Assembly (NCBI GenBank): GCA_002694465.1
Contig: NZMG01000036.1
Location: forward strand, 1 to 58,785
Origin: Flavobacteriaceae bacterium
GTDB lineage: Bacteria; Bacteroidota; Bacteroidia; Flavobacteriales; Flavobacteriaceae
Length of the DNA stretch: 58,785 nucleotides
Direction of reading: 5' to 3'
Shown: one piece after another, positions 16,113 to 25,160 of the stretch
How the letters are laid out: each line of letters begins with the position of its first letter
How positions within the stretch are numbered: position 1 is the stretch's first letter
Program-made: the position numbers and the translations under genes
The notes under the pieces: generated by a model
What the model was told of the DNA's origin: nothing
The model's database searches: none
Seen by the model: only the letters and a program-made list of their open reading frames with translations

Positions 16113-16877
16113 TTATCCGTTTTTTTCAATTAATTCTTGTGCCAAACTTAAGTAATTATTGGCACCTTTACTACCCGCATCGTAACTTATAATGCTTTCT
16201 CCATAACTTGGTGCTTCACTTAAACGCACATTTCGTTGGATGATTGTTTTAAAAACCATTTCATCGAAGTGCTTTTTTACTTCCTCCACTACTTGATTAG
16301 ACAATCGCAAACGAGAATCGTACATCGTTAGTAGTAATCCTTCAATATCAAGATTTTCATTGTGTATTTTCTGAACACTTTTAATGGTATTTAATAGCTT
16401 TCCAAGTCCCTCTAAGGCAAAGTATTCACACTGAATAGGGATTAACACCGAATCTGCCGCCGTTAATGCATTGAGTGTTAACAAACCTAATGATGGCGCA
16501 CAATCGATAAGAATAAAGTCGTAATCACTTTTTAAATCGATAATTGCCTTTTTTAGCATCGATTCACGATTTTCTTGGTCCACCAGTTCAATTTCGATGG
16601 CTACCAAATCAATATGTGCAGGAATAATATCTAAGTTGGGTGAAGCCGTAGAGATAATGGCTTTTTTTGCAGAAATTGTATGCTCTAGTAGTTGGTACGT
16701 ACCAATTTCAACACTTTCTACATCAATCCCTAACCCAGAAGTAGCATTAGCCTGCGGGTCTGCGTCGATAAGAAGTACTTTTTTTTCTAAAACACCTAAG
16801 GAAGCCGCCAGATTTACTGACGTTGTTGTTTTTCCAACGCCTCCTTTTTGATTGGCAATAGCAATTATTTTACCCAT
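16113..16877 (-). CDS. parA: Chromosome-partitioning ATPase ParA/Soj
   Basis: 254 residues, chromosomal Soj size. Deviant Walker A is NQKGGVGKTTTSVNLAASL near the N-terminus; Walker A' is DADPQANAT; Walker B is ILIDCAPSLGLLTLNAL; IPIQCEYFALEGL follows. It dimerises on ATP, binds DNA non-specifically and is driven by ParB. It is the first gene of the leftward six-gene operon reaching wbqC. Confident. Confidence 0.97.
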   Translation of the reverse strand: MGKIIAIANQKGGVGKTTTSVNLAASLGVLEKKVLLIDADPQANATSGLGIDVESVEIGTYQLLEHTISAKKAIISTASPNLDIIPAHIDLVAIEIELVDQENRESMLKKAIIDLKSDYDFILIDCAPSLGLLTLNALTAADSVLIPIQCEYFALEGLGKLLNTIKSVQKIHNENLDIEGLLLTMYDSRLRLSNQVVEEVKKHFDEMVFKTIIQRNVRLSEAPSYGESIISYDAGSKGANNYLSLAQELIEKNG

Positions 16878-17189
16878 TAATTTTCCTACAAATTATAAAG
16901 GTTAAAAATACGATTAATTATGGGCTTTGAAAGCTAATTTTGTTAACAGAGTGTGAACAATTATTAATTCTTTTTTGCTTTAATCATAATAAGGGTATTT
17001 CCGCCCAAAACCCCAAAATGATTGCTTCGCAAATTATTCATTTTGTGCTTTTGGCCACCCACGAATGATTTAAAATGCTTCTTTTATCTTTTATCAAAGT
17101 TTTTGGTTGCCGCCAAATACTTAAAAATAACTAGTATTCAGTTTAGTCATTTTTAAGTATTTGCCACCCACGACGGTTTCAAATAGTAA
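16878..17189. repeat. 312-base gap between parA and the SDR gene, with a large inverted repeat
   Basis: No gene is visible. The gap contains a perfect 15-base inverted repeat (17114-17128 with 17149-17163, CAAATACTTAAAAAT and its complement). The stem extends inward by four more pairs after one mismatch, leaving a loop of about 10 bases. No T-run follows on either strand, so it is not a typical terminator. The 11-mer GCCACCCACGA occurs twice, at 17054-17064 and 17163-17173. The parA promoter must lie in the right part of the gap nearest 16877, but no clear TAnnTTTG was found there. Confidence 0.7.
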
Positions 17190-18071
17190 TTAGTTGTTCC
17201 TTTTGGCTTTAATCATAGCTTCCAACATGTCCCACATTTCTTTGGGGATATCTTCCAGCAAATTAAACTGTCCTGCACCTTTTAACCATTCACCTCCGTC
17301 AATGGTAATCACTTCTCCATTTACATACGCCGAAAAATCAGACACTAAATACGCCGCCAAATTCGCTAATTCTTGATGATCACCCACACGTTTTAAAGGT
17401 ACTTTTTTAGCTAAATCAAATTTTTCTTTTAAATCCCCAGGTAGTAATCTATCCCAGGCCCCCTTGGTAGGGAAAGGGCCAGGAGCAATGGCGTTAAAGC
17501 GCATTCCGTATTTTGCCCATTCTACTGCCAATGAGCGTGTCATAGCCAACACACCAGCTTTTGCTGTAGCACTTGGTACCACATAAGCAGAGCCCGTCCA
17601 AGCGTAGGTCGTTACAATATTCAGCACTACTTTATTCGTTTCTTTTTGGTCAATCCAATGCTTTCCAAATGCCAAAGTGCAGTTCTTGGTTCCTTTCAAT
17701 ACAATATCAATAATGGTATCAAATGCATTGGCCGAAAGTCGTTCGGTAGGGGAGATAAAGTTTCCTGCGGCATTATTTAATAGGACATCCACTTTTCCAA
17801 AAGCATCTACCGAGGCTTTTACCATGGCTTCCACTTCGTCATAATTTCGAACATCGCATTGTACAGGTAATACTTTTCCACCAGTAGATGCTTCCATTTC
17901 GGCAGCAACCGTTTGCAACTTTTCAAGATTTCTGGAAGTAATTACAATACTGGCACCCAATTCCAGAAAATAGGTGGCCATCGCTTTACCTAAACCGCTT
18001 CCGCCTCCAGTGACTACAATAGTTTTTCCTTTTAGCGCATCATCGCGCAACATTTTTTCTTTTAAATTCAT
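17190..18071 (-). CDS. SDR oxidoreductase, 2,4-dienoyl-CoA reductase type
   Basis: 293 residues. Rossmann motif VVTGGGSGLGKAMATYF, the NNAAGNF motif, and the block TGSAYVVPSATAKAGVLAMT match the eukaryotic-type DECR1/peroxisomal 2,4-dienoyl-CoA reductases more closely than classical YxxxK SDRs. As in DECR, Ser and Lys are kept (PSATAKAG) while the usual Tyr position differs. EWAKYGMRFNAIAPGPFPTKGA and NGEVITIDGGEWL also fit. Likely NADPH-dependent reduction of 2,4-dienoyl-CoA in unsaturated fatty-acid beta-oxidation; cytoplasmic. It stands alone. Another acyl-CoA or enoyl-CoA reductase activity is possible. Confidence 0.85.
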   Translation of the reverse strand: MNLKEKMLRDDALKGKTIVVTGGGSGLGKAMATYFLELGASIVITSRNLEKLQTVAAEMEASTGGKVLPVQCDVRNYDEVEAMVKASVDAFGKVDVLLNNAAGNFISPTERLSANAFDTIIDIVLKGTKNCTLAFGKHWIDQKETNKVVLNIVTTYAWTGSAYVVPSATAKAGVLAMTRSLAVEWAKYGMRFNAIAPGPFPTKGAWDRLLPGDLKEKFDLAKKVPLKRVGDHQELANLAAYLVSDFSAYVNGEVITIDGGEWLKGAGQFNLLEDIPKEMWDMLEAMIKAKRNN

Positions 18072-18139
18072 GGATTGTTATTTGAAGTATAAAAATACAA
18101 TTTACATAAAGAATCGCTTTACCCATTAAGGTTTATTTA

Positions 18140-19276
18140 TCATTTTAAATACACTGTTGTAAACCAAATTTTAAATAGGGGATCCAAAAACGCAATCTTT
18201 TGATGAAAAGTATCTATAATTTCTTTCTGAATAAGTGCCTCTTTAGACCGATTCACACTTGCCGAAGAAGAAAGATGGTATTTGTCAATCGTTTTTTTAC
18301 TGCTTAGTTTTTCTTCGTTATGCGCAATGGCCTTTAAAAGATTAAGCTGTAGGTTAGAAAGCCCGTCCAGCTCTCTACTAAAGATGAGGTCATACTGATT
18401 GAGTAGATTTTTTAAACCCATTTCAATTTCAGTTTCACTGCATTTGTCTGTGGTGCAAATCCAAACCGAATTCGCTAACTGCTGCACAAAATAGGGGTGA
18501 TTGTCCACTAAACTCGCAATTTTGGACGCATGCTTTGCCGAAATACTTTTCCCCGTTTTTTTGAAGCGTTTCACAATGTATTTGCTCCAATGGGTGTTGT
18601 CAATTTTTGAAAGGAATAATATTTCGCCAAACTTGTAAAAAGGCATCGATTTCTTTTCAAAAATCTCTGTCATCATGTGTTGTTTGCTTCCGTAGATAGC
18701 GTAGGAGCAATGTTGATGTGTTTGCCAGCTGGCGCGTAATTTTTTCTGAAAGCCCAACGAATCGTTAAAGTGTGATATATTCTGAAATTCGTCCAAACAA
18801 ATTACAATATGGATTCCTTTTTCTTTTGAAATAACTTCGGGTAAATCGAGAATTTCCTGCGGATGTTTTTGAACCTCTTCCCAATCTAGTGATACTGAGA
18901 ATTCTTGCGTGGGATCTACTCCAAAGCTGAACTTTGGAATAAGATGTTTAAAGAACACCTTTGCTTTTTCTAGTCGCTCCTCCCACTTAGAATAGGATGC
19001 TTTTAGTACTTCCGAAGCAAAATATTCATAAAATTCTTTTTCGTTTCGGGTTTTAAATAAATCGATAAAGCAAAACTTGATTTTCGGATTTTTCTTTTCA
19101 AGATCATTAGCAATCTTAAAAAACAAAGAAGATTTACCCCATCTTCTGGGTGAAATAAGCGTTACGTTGATTTTTGATGTGAGCAGCGACGATATTTGGG
19201 CAATCTCTTCGGTTCTATTCACAAAGAAATCTTCAGTAACCAGTTTACCATATTTAAACGGAAGGTTGTTTTCCAT
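18140..19276 (-). CDS. AAA-type ATPase of the archaeal-ATPase/STAND-like group
   Basis: 378 residues. It opens with FVNRTEEIAQISSLL, then Walker A SPRRWGKSSLFFKIAND and Walker B IVICLDEFQNISHFND (about residue 155). A conserved sensor-like YAIYGSKQHMM and a C-terminal winged-helix region follow (LNLLKAIAHNEEKLSSKK to DPLFKIWF). This is the pattern of stand-alone ATPases with a PRRxGKS loop found in many archaea and Bacteroidota, whose function is mostly unknown. It is flanked by unrelated metabolic genes. The start lies within or just after its own promoter box, and three 15-bp direct repeats sit immediately upstream. Confidence 0.8.
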   Translation of the reverse strand: MENNLPFKYGKLVTEDFFVNRTEEIAQISSLLTSKINVTLISPRRWGKSSLFFKIANDLEKKNPKIKFCFIDLFKTRNEKEFYEYFASEVLKASYSKWEERLEKAKVFFKHLIPKFSFGVDPTQEFSVSLDWEEVQKHPQEILDLPEVISKEKGIHIVICLDEFQNISHFNDSLGFQKKLRASWQTHQHCSYAIYGSKQHMMTEIFEKKSMPFYKFGEILFLSKIDNTHWSKYIVKRFKKTGKSISAKHASKIASLVDNHPYFVQQLANSVWICTTDKCSETEIEMGLKNLLNQYDLIFSRELDGLSNLQLNLLKAIAHNEEKLSSKKTIDKYHLSSSASVNRSKEALIQKEIIDTFHQKIAFLDPLFKIWFTTVYLK

Positions 19277-19280
19277 ATCA

Positions 19281-19333
19281 CAAATATAGTAACAAAGTTG
19301 TAAGTAACAAAATAGTAAGTAACAATATTGTTA
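19281..19333 (-). promoter_or_regulatory. Promoter with three 15-bp direct repeats ahead of the AAA ATPase gene
   Basis: On the minus strand a TATATTTG box (19281-19288) lies five bases before the ATG at 19276. On the plus strand AGTAACAA recurs at 19288, 19303 and 19318, an exact 15-base period, and the third copy runs into an inverted copy (AACAATATTGTT). The spacing suits an operator for a multimeric regulator. The transcript would be leaderless or nearly so. Confidence 0.55.
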
Positions 19334-19334
19334 C

Positions 19335-21464
19335 CTAGTTTGCAGAATCTATTAGAATTTGCAGAATCTCAATAGCGGCTTCACTTATTTTGGTGCCAGG
19401 GCCATAAACGGCAACCGCTCCCGCATCGAACAAATATTGATAATCCTGTGGCGGAATTACACCGCCAACAATCACCATGATATCTTCTCGTCCGTATTTC
19501 TTTAATTCTTCAATGACCTGTGGTACCAATGTTTTATGACCTGCCGCCAGAGAAGAAACGCCTAAAATATGTACGTCATTTTCCATGGCTTGCTTGGCAG
19601 CTTCAGCAGGGGTTTGAAAGAGTGGTCCAATATCTACATCAAATCCTACATCGGCATAGCCAGTGGCAACAACTTTAGCACCACGGTCGTGACCATCTTG
19701 CCCCATTTTGGCAATCATAATACGGGGACGACGCCCTTCCAATTCGGCAAATTGGTCTGCCATCTGTCGTGCTTTTTCAAAACTTGGATCTTTCTTTATT
19801 TCTTTACTGTACACGCCACTAAAGGATTTGATTTGTGCTTTATACCTTCCAAAGACTTTTTCCAAAGCATCACTAATTTCACCAAGTGTTGCTCGTTCTC
19901 TGGCTGCTTCTACTGCTAAAGCTAATAAATTTCCTTCACCTGTTTTAGCACATTGAGTTAATTTTGAAAGTGCTTCCGTTACTTTTTCTGAATTTCTTTC
20001 CGCTTTAATACGCTGCAACCGTTCAATTTGTCCCTTTCTAACTTTCTGATTGTCTACGTCTAAAATTAGTAGCGGGTCTTCTTTTTCTAATCGATATTTG
20101 TTAACGCCCACAATAATATCTTGTCCACTATCGATTCGAGCTTGCTTTCTAGCGGCTGCTTCTTCGATGCGAAGTTTGGGAATACCCGCTTCAATCGCTT
20201 TGGTCATGCCGCCCAATGCTTCTACTTCTTCAATAAGCTGCCATGCTTTTTCAGCAATATCGTTCGTGAGCCTTTCTACATAAAAACTACCCGCCCAAGG
20301 GTCGACAGTTCTAGTGATTTGCGTTTCTTGTTGAAGGTAAATTTGAGTATTTCTTGCTATTCGGGCAGAGAAATCGGTTGGGAGTGCAATGGCCTCGTCT
20401 AGTGCATTTGTGTGTAAGGATTGAGTTCCGCCAAAAACGGCAGCCGCCGCTTCGATACAGGTTCTAGAAACATTATTGAATGGGTCTTGTTCGGTTAAAC
20501 TCCATCCACTGGTTTGGCAATGGGTACGGAGTGCGAGTGATTTTTCATTTTTGGGATGGAATTGTTTAACAATTTTTGCCCAAAGCATTCTTGCGGCACG
20601 CATTTTTGCTATTTCCATAAAATGATTCATCCCAATGGCCCAAAAGAAAGAGAGGCGAGGAGCAAAACTATCAATACTCATTCCCGCATCGATGCCTGTA
20701 CGTATGTATTCGAGTCCGTCGGCGAGGGTATAGGCCAATTCGATATCGCAGGTAGCACCGGCTTCTTGCATATGGTAACCCGAAATAGAAATGGAATTAA
20801 ACTTAGGCATATGCTTACTGGTATATTTAAAAATATCACCAATTATTTTCATAGAAGGAGTGGGAGGGTAGATGTAGGTATTTCGCACCATAAACTCCTT
20901 TAAAATGTCATTTTGAATGGTTCCGGCTAAAGCTTCGGGATTGATTCCTTGTTCTTCAGCAGCGACAATATAAAAGGCCATGATAGGTAACACCGCACCA
21001 TTCATCGTCATTGAAACACTCATTTTGTCCAAGGGAATTTGGTCGAACAAAATTTTCATATCCTCCACGCTATCAATGGCAACACCAGCTTTTCCTACAT
21101 CCCCAACAACGCGTTCATGGTCACTGTCGTAACCGCGATGTGTAGCTAAATCGAAGGCAACAGATAGTCCTTTTTGCCCAGCGGCAAGGTTTCTTCGGTA
21201 AAAAGCGTTGCTATCTTCGGCAGTAGAAAATCCTGCGTACTGGCGAATGGTCCAAGGCTTTTGAACATACATTGTACTGTAAGGACCTCGTAAATTAGGC
21301 GCAATACCTGCAGCGAAGTTGAGATGATTTAAAGATTCAATATCTTCTTCAGAATAGGTTGATTTTACCGAAATACCTTCAGCAGTTTCCATTTCTGAAT
21401 TGGGATATTTTTTTTCAGGTATGGACTTCTTTAAAGTAATATGTTGGAGATTTTTTCTATTCAT
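19335..21464 (-). CDS. mutB: Methylmalonyl-CoA mutase large (catalytic) subunit
   Basis: 709 residues, standard length. The catalytic barrel shows [39 protein letters not shown] and [20 protein letters not shown]. The C-terminal cobalamin domain has [20 protein letters not shown] with the cobalt-ligand His, then SSLAAGHKT and [12 protein letters not shown]. With MutA it interconverts (R)-methylmalonyl-CoA and succinyl-CoA using adenosylcobalamin, linking propionate metabolism to the TCA cycle. It is the last gene of the udk-to-mutB leftward operon. A lipoprotein gene separates it from mutA, which is unusual. Confidence 0.97.
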   Translation of the reverse strand: MNRKNLQHITLKKSIPEKKYPNSEMETAEGISVKSTYSEEDIESLNHLNFAAGIAPNLRGPYSTMYVQKPWTIRQYAGFSTAEDSNAFYRRNLAAGQKGLSVAFDLATHRGYDSDHERVVGDVGKAGVAIDSVEDMKILFDQIPLDKMSVSMTMNGAVLPIMAFYIVAAEEQGINPEALAGTIQNDILKEFMVRNTYIYPPTPSMKIIGDIFKYTSKHMPKFNSISISGYHMQEAGATCDIELAYTLADGLEYIRTGIDAGMSIDSFAPRLSFFWAIGMNHFMEIAKMRAARMLWAKIVKQFHPKNEKSLALRTHCQTSGWSLTEQDPFNNVSRTCIEAAAAVFGGTQSLHTNALDEAIALPTDFSARIARNTQIYLQQETQITRTVDPWAGSFYVERLTNDIAEKAWQLIEEVEALGGMTKAIEAGIPKLRIEEAAARKQARIDSGQDIIVGVNKYRLEKEDPLLILDVDNQKVRKGQIERLQRIKAERNSEKVTEALSKLTQCAKTGEGNLLALAVEAARERATLGEISDALEKVFGRYKAQIKSFSGVYSKEIKKDPSFEKARQMADQFAELEGRRPRIMIAKMGQDGHDRGAKVVATGYADVGFDVDIGPLFQTPAEAAKQAMENDVHILGVSSLAAGHKTLVPQVIEELKKYGREDIMVIVGGVIPPQDYQYLFDAGAVAVYGPGTKISEAAIEILQILIDSAN

Positions 21465-21465
21465 T

Positions 21466-22062
21466 CTATCTCGCTTCGGGAAAATCGTAGTTTATTAAAT
21501 ATTGGTAATAGGCATCGAGCATCATATACATGGCCAAATATTCATCTCCCACAATTTTTAAAACTTCTCTTCGCATGGGCTCTGCAACCATATCTGGCGA
21601 TAAATATTCTACTTTTTTTAAACTAAGTAGTCTTTCTTTCATGTCTTTATCTTCAATGTTATTGAAAAGACATTCAATATACTCGTAGTTATAGTTTAGA
21701 TTGGTTTTTACGTTTCCAGTATTCCAAAGGCCATCAATTTCTTTGAGCTTTTTTAAAACTTTTTTAGAATGAGGAGACGCTATTTCTTCAAACTTCGCCT
21801 CCCCGGAAAAACCAAAATATACATACTGTCTATAGGCTTCTAGGTAATAGTTTGTAGTACCCTCTCTAAAGTCGGTGTACTTATTATAATATGCACCAAT
21901 ATCCTCTTGAAAGCTATACAACGCTTCGTGCATCAAGGCTTTATCTGCCCCAGGACATTCTACTAACTGTGGTTTGTCTTGAAATTTGTATTCCAAAGGC
22001 TCTTCACAGCTCATAAAAAATGTGGCTAAAACTATAAGAATTACAATATTATTTTTTTTCAT
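21466..22062 (-). CDS. Putative lipoprotein encoded between mutA and mutB
   Basis: 198 residues. A lipoprotein signal is present: a hydrophobic N-terminus ending FFMSC, with Cys19 as the likely lipidated residue followed by EE. The mature part is acidic, helical and rich in Tyr ([30 protein letters not shown]). No family recognised. It overlaps the end of mutA by 14 bases and ends 1 base before mutB, so it is clearly translated as part of the mutase operon. An exported protein inside an otherwise cytoplasmic enzyme operon is odd; no link to the mutase can be inferred from sequence. Confidence 0.75.
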   Translation of the reverse strand: MKKNNIVILIVLATFFMSCEEPLEYKFQDKPQLVECPGADKALMHEALYSFQEDIGAYYNKYTDFREGTTNYYLEAYRQYVYFGFSGEAKFEEIASPHSKKVLKKLKEIDGLWNTGNVKTNLNYNYEYIECLFNNIEDKDMKERLLSLKKVEYLSPDMVAEPMRREVLKIVGDEYLAMYMMLDAYYQYLINYDFPEAR

Positions 22063-23419
22063 TTTCTAATCGTTCTTTTTCAATTTTTTCTGAAAGTCTT
22101 TTTCCAATAATAGGTTCAATGATGGTTTTTCTAGCTTTTGTTTTTACAAAAGGGAATAATTCTAGGTCTTCTGACATAGCATCCATTTTGTTTTGATATT
22201 TGTTGGTTCCAACCAAAACTAGGGTTCCACTATCAAAAAGGGACTGCTCTTTTTGAGCACTTTCTTTTATTTTTTTCTGAATGATTCCTTCTTTTAATTG
22301 CTTTAAAAATCCGCCGCTTTTTTCAATTTCTTTAAATACGGTAAGCGCTTTTTCTGCAAGTTCTTCGGTCAATTTTTCAATATAATAACTACCAACTGTG
22401 GGGTTTGTTACTGCATCAAAATAACTTTCTGCTTTTAGAATAAGCAACTGATTTCTGGAAATTCGCTCTCCAAATTCATTGCTTTTATGATACAATGCAT
22501 CATAAGGAAGATTGCAAACAGCATTGGCACCCCCAAAAATGGCACTCATCGCTTCGGTAGTGGTGCGAAGCATATTTACATTGTAGTCGTATAGTGTTTT
22601 ATTACGTTTACTAGGCGTTGCCAAAATGTGACAATGTGGCTTAAAATTATATTCTGAAGCCAACGCTGCATACAATAATCGAAGCGCTCTCACCTTTGCA
22701 ATTTCGAAGAAATAATTGCTGCCAATAGCTATTTTAAAACATAACTGAAGTTCTTTTTGTGCTTCATAGTGATTAAAATATTCATTGGCGTGAGCAAGGG
22801 CATAAGCAAGCTGTTGGACCATGTTTGCACCCGCATTTTGATACATAGTGGTATCAACACCTAAAATAGCCTCGGAAGGATTCTTTAAAACAATTTCATC
22901 TAAAATTTGACGGTCGTTTTCTAGCGAATGAAACCAATTTCCATCTTCGCAAAGATGGTTTATGAGATCGATGTTGTATAAAACACAGGCATTTTTTTTC
23001 TGAAGGAATGCTATTAATTTATTTAAAAATGAAGCCTCCAAAAACTTAATATTGAAATAGATGGAAGTGTTTTGGAAACCAAAATTTTGAAACACTTTTT
23101 CAATATCAAAAACTTTTTCAGTTGTAAGATAGACCGCTTCTGCACCTCTATTAATAGCATCTAAAAGTAACCGATTGCTAATCGCTTCATCATCAATAAA
23201 AATGTGTTGTACCACACTCCATTCTTTTGGTTGTCCAGGAATGGTTTGAAACCCTTGAGGGAAGTCATCTTTATGATAAAAGGGTTTTACATGAACTCCT
23301 TCTAAACTCTGCCAAACGAGCTTCTCATTGTAATCTTCTCCTTTAAGATCTACTTGAATTTTTTGTTTCCATTGTTTTGCAGAAACAGATTCAAATTCTG
23401 AAAATAGCGAATCACTCAT
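22049..23419 (-). CDS. mutA: Methylmalonyl-CoA mutase small subunit, without a cobalamin domain
   Basis: 456 residues. Homologous to the barrel of the large subunit (QKELQLCFKIAIGSNYFFEI, NVNMLRTTTEAMSAIFGGAN, SNEFGERISRNQLLILK, TNPTVGSYYIEKLTEELAE) but ending after the barrel. The C-terminal B12-binding domain found in the roughly 600-residue small subunits of other phyla is absent, as is typical in flavobacteria. The subunit is non-catalytic and forms the heterodimer with MutB. Its start overlaps the divIC-like gene by 8 bases. Confidence 0.93.
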   Translation of the reverse strand: MSDSLFSEFESVSAKQWKQKIQVDLKGEDYNEKLVWQSLEGVHVKPFYHKDDFPQGFQTIPGQPKEWSVVQHIFIDDEAISNRLLLDAINRGAEAVYLTTEKVFDIEKVFQNFGFQNTSIYFNIKFLEASFLNKLIAFLQKKNACVLYNIDLINHLCEDGNWFHSLENDRQILDEIVLKNPSEAILGVDTTMYQNAGANMVQQLAYALAHANEYFNHYEAQKELQLCFKIAIGSNYFFEIAKVRALRLLYAALASEYNFKPHCHILATPSKRNKTLYDYNVNMLRTTTEAMSAIFGGANAVCNLPYDALYHKSNEFGERISRNQLLILKAESYFDAVTNPTVGSYYIEKLTEELAEKALTVFKEIEKSGGFLKQLKEGIIQKKIKESAQKEQSLFDSGTLVLVGTNKYQNKMDAMSEDLELFPFVKTKARKTIIEPIIGKRLSEKIEKERLENEKK

Positions 23420-23747
23420 GATCTTTTTCTTTTTTTAGGCTATCCTCGTGTTCTATGATATAGATGTCTTCATTTTCCTTCTTCAAATAGTATTTTTCCC
23501 TTGCGTATTTCTCCATTTCATTGCTATCCTTCATTTTTTCAATAAAAGTTTTGTCTTTTTTTATCTCTTCTTCGTAAAATTCTTTACTTTTTTCAAGCGC
23601 ATTAATATCGTCATTAAGCTCTTTATGGATGAAATACGAATTTGTATCGAAGAAAATCATCCAAACCAAAAAAAGGATTAAAATAAGCACATATTTGTTG
23701 CTTATAAATCGCACCCATTTTTTCTTTTTTAATTCAGAAAATTTCAT
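23412..23747 (-). CDS. FtsB/DivIC-type septum formation initiator
   Basis: 111 residues. Short cytoplasmic N-terminus (KKKKWVRF), one membrane helix (about 18-36, YVLILILFLVWMIFFD), then a coiled coil (DINALEKSKEFYEEEIKKDK) and the family signature ARE-KYYLKKENEDIYIIE. This is the FtsB/DivIC layout of division proteins that bridge FtsQ and FtsL in the periplasm. It lies 9 bases after udk and overlaps mutA by 8 bases. This operon position is common in flavobacteria and not functionally meaningful. Confidence 0.88.
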   Translation of the reverse strand: MKFSELKKKKWVRFISNKYVLILILFLVWMIFFDTNSYFIHKELNDDINALEKSKEFYEEEIKKDKTFIEKMKDSNEMEKYAREKYYLKKENEDIYIIEHEDSLKKEKDHE

Positions 23748-23756
23748 CCCGTAAAG

Positions 23757-24365
23757 TTACGATAATCTTTGATGAATAATGTTTCTTATTAGTTTTACAG
23801 CCACAGTATTATATCGATTGGTTGGGATAATAATATCTGCGTATTCCTTGGTAGGTTCAATAAATTGTTGGTGCATAGGTTTTAACGTGCTTTGGTAGCG
23901 ATTTAGTACTTCTTTTAAATCTCTCCCGCGCTCCGTAATATCTCTTTTTAGCCTTCGTATCAAACGTTCGTCGCTATCCGCATGGACAAAGAGTTTTATA
24001 TCGAACATTTCGCGAATTTCAGGATGGGTAAGAATTAGGATTCCTTCTACAATAACAACCTTCTTAGGATAAGTCTTTAGAGTTTCATTAGTTCTGTTGT
24101 GTTCGACAAAGGAATATATAGGTTGGTCAATAGCTTTCCCCTTTCTAAGTTCTTTAAGGTGTTTTACTAATAAATCGAAATCGATAGCTTTAGGATGGTC
24201 AAAGTTAATTTTAACTCGTTCTGCATAGGATAAATGGCTAGTGTCGTGATAATACGAATCTTGTGATATAACACACACTTCATCTTTAGGAAGCTCTTCA
24301 ACAATTTGTTCAACCACAGTAGTTTTTCCACTGCCTGTTCCACCTGCAATACCAATAATAAGCAT
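23757..24365 (-). CDS. udk: Uridine kinase
   Basis: 202 residues. P-loop GIAGGTGSGKTTVVEQI, substrate region SQDSYYHDTSHL and NFDHPKAIDFDLL, then QPIYSFVEHNRT and the lid RRLKRDITERGRDLKEVL. It phosphorylates uridine and cytidine to UMP and CMP in pyrimidine salvage (cytoplasm). It is the first gene of the five-gene leftward operon. A TACCTTTG -7 box followed by C (24381-24388, minus strand) lies just before its start. Confident. Confidence 0.96.
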   Translation of the reverse strand: MLIIGIAGGTGSGKTTVVEQIVEELPKDEVCVISQDSYYHDTSHLSYAERVKINFDHPKAIDFDLLVKHLKELRKGKAIDQPIYSFVEHNRTNETLKTYPKKVVIVEGILILTHPEIREMFDIKLFVHADSDERLIRRLKRDITERGRDLKEVLNRYQSTLKPMHQQFIEPTKEYADIIIPTNRYNTVAVKLIRNIIHQRLS

Positions 24366-24380
24366 AGGTTATGTTTTATG

Positions 24381-24388
24381 CAAAGGTA
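24381..24388 (-). promoter_or_regulatory. -7 promoter element of the udk-to-mutB operon
   Basis: Reads TACCTTTG on the minus strand, a full TAnnTTTG match followed by C, ending 15 bases before the udk ATG. Confidence 0.65.
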
Positions 24389-24480
24389 GCAATTTTACAA
24401 TTTAATAACGTACAGAGTGGAGGTGGTTTTCCATATATAGTTGGGATTCTATCTTTTTGGAATTGGGATAATTTTTAAAA

Positions 24481-24523
24481 TGACTTTAATCATAGTTTAC
24501 AACTTTTTCTACGTGTAGTTTTG
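24481..24523 (+). promoter_or_regulatory. Crp/Fnr-like palindrome and -7 box of the yceI-porin operon
   Basis: The palindrome TGACTTTAATCA (24481-24492, centre 24486.5) is followed by TAGTTTTG (24516-24523). Centre to T of the -7 box is 29.5 bases, the same as at most of the other sites in this window. The yceI ATG is at 24556. Confidence 0.75.
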
Positions 24524-24555
24524 TCTATAAATAAGTAAAAGAACAATCTAATATC

Positions 24556-25158
24556 ATGAAATATCTAATCTTATTACTCGCTTTTTTGATCACAAATTTT
24601 GAGGGTTTCGGTCAGTCCTTAAATGAAGAATCTACAGCTGTATCAACTATTAAATTGTATAAAGTAGATTCAGGAAATTCAAATTTCACCATAAAGGGTA
24701 CATCTTCATTGCACGATTGGGAAATGGTTTCAGAAAGTTTTAGTGGTTCCTTAGAGTTAAATACCACTCCCCAAACATTAGCAATACAAAGTATAAAGGT
24801 GTTTGTGGATGTAAAAACACTTAAGAGTGGGAAACGTATTATGGATAATAAGTGTTATGATGCTTTAAAGTATGAAGAACACCCTACCATAAAATATCAG
24901 TTTGAAAAGCTATCAGCCTTAAGTGAATCGGGCTCTGGGACATATAAAGCTATTTTACATGGCACGCTCAGTATTGCTGGGGTAAGTAAGAAAGTTTCTA
25001 TTCATGTCAATATTTCTCAAACAAATAAAACTTTAATTATAAAAGGAGAACTGCCTTTAAAGATGACCGATTTTGGAGTGGAACCTCCCACAGCATTACT
25101 CGGGACATTAAAAACAGGAGATCCAATAACAATAGACTTTAACCTAAATTATTATTAA
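24556..25158 (+). CDS. YceI family periplasmic protein
   Basis: 200 residues with a signal peptide (about 1-19, ending GFG-Q). The YceI lipocalin-like domain is recognised by the start of the barrel (YKVDSGNSNFTIKGTSSLHD), HDWE, the block SGKRIMDNKCYDALKYEEHP and the later LHGTLSIAGVSKKVSIHV. YceI proteins bind isoprenoid lipids; many are induced by stress or found near electron-transfer genes. The porin-like gene starts 2 bases after the stop. A Crp/Fnr-like box in front puts the pair in the proposed microaerobic regulon. Confidence 0.9.
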   Translation: MKYLILLLAFLITNFEGFGQSLNEESTAVSTIKLYKVDSGNSNFTIKGTSSLHDWEMVSESFSGSLELNTTPQTLAIQSIKVFVDVKTLKSGKRIMDNKCYDALKYEEHPTIKYQFEKLSALSESGSGTYKAILHGTLSIAGVSKKVSIHVNISQTNKTLIIKGELPLKMTDFGVEPPTALLGTLKTGDPITIDFNLNYY

Positions 25159-25160
25159 TT

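Noticed and set aside
15207..17189. parS centromere sites near parAB
   Set aside because: No GTTTCAC/GTGAAAC-type palindrome was found by eye; the inverted repeat at 17114 does not resemble it.
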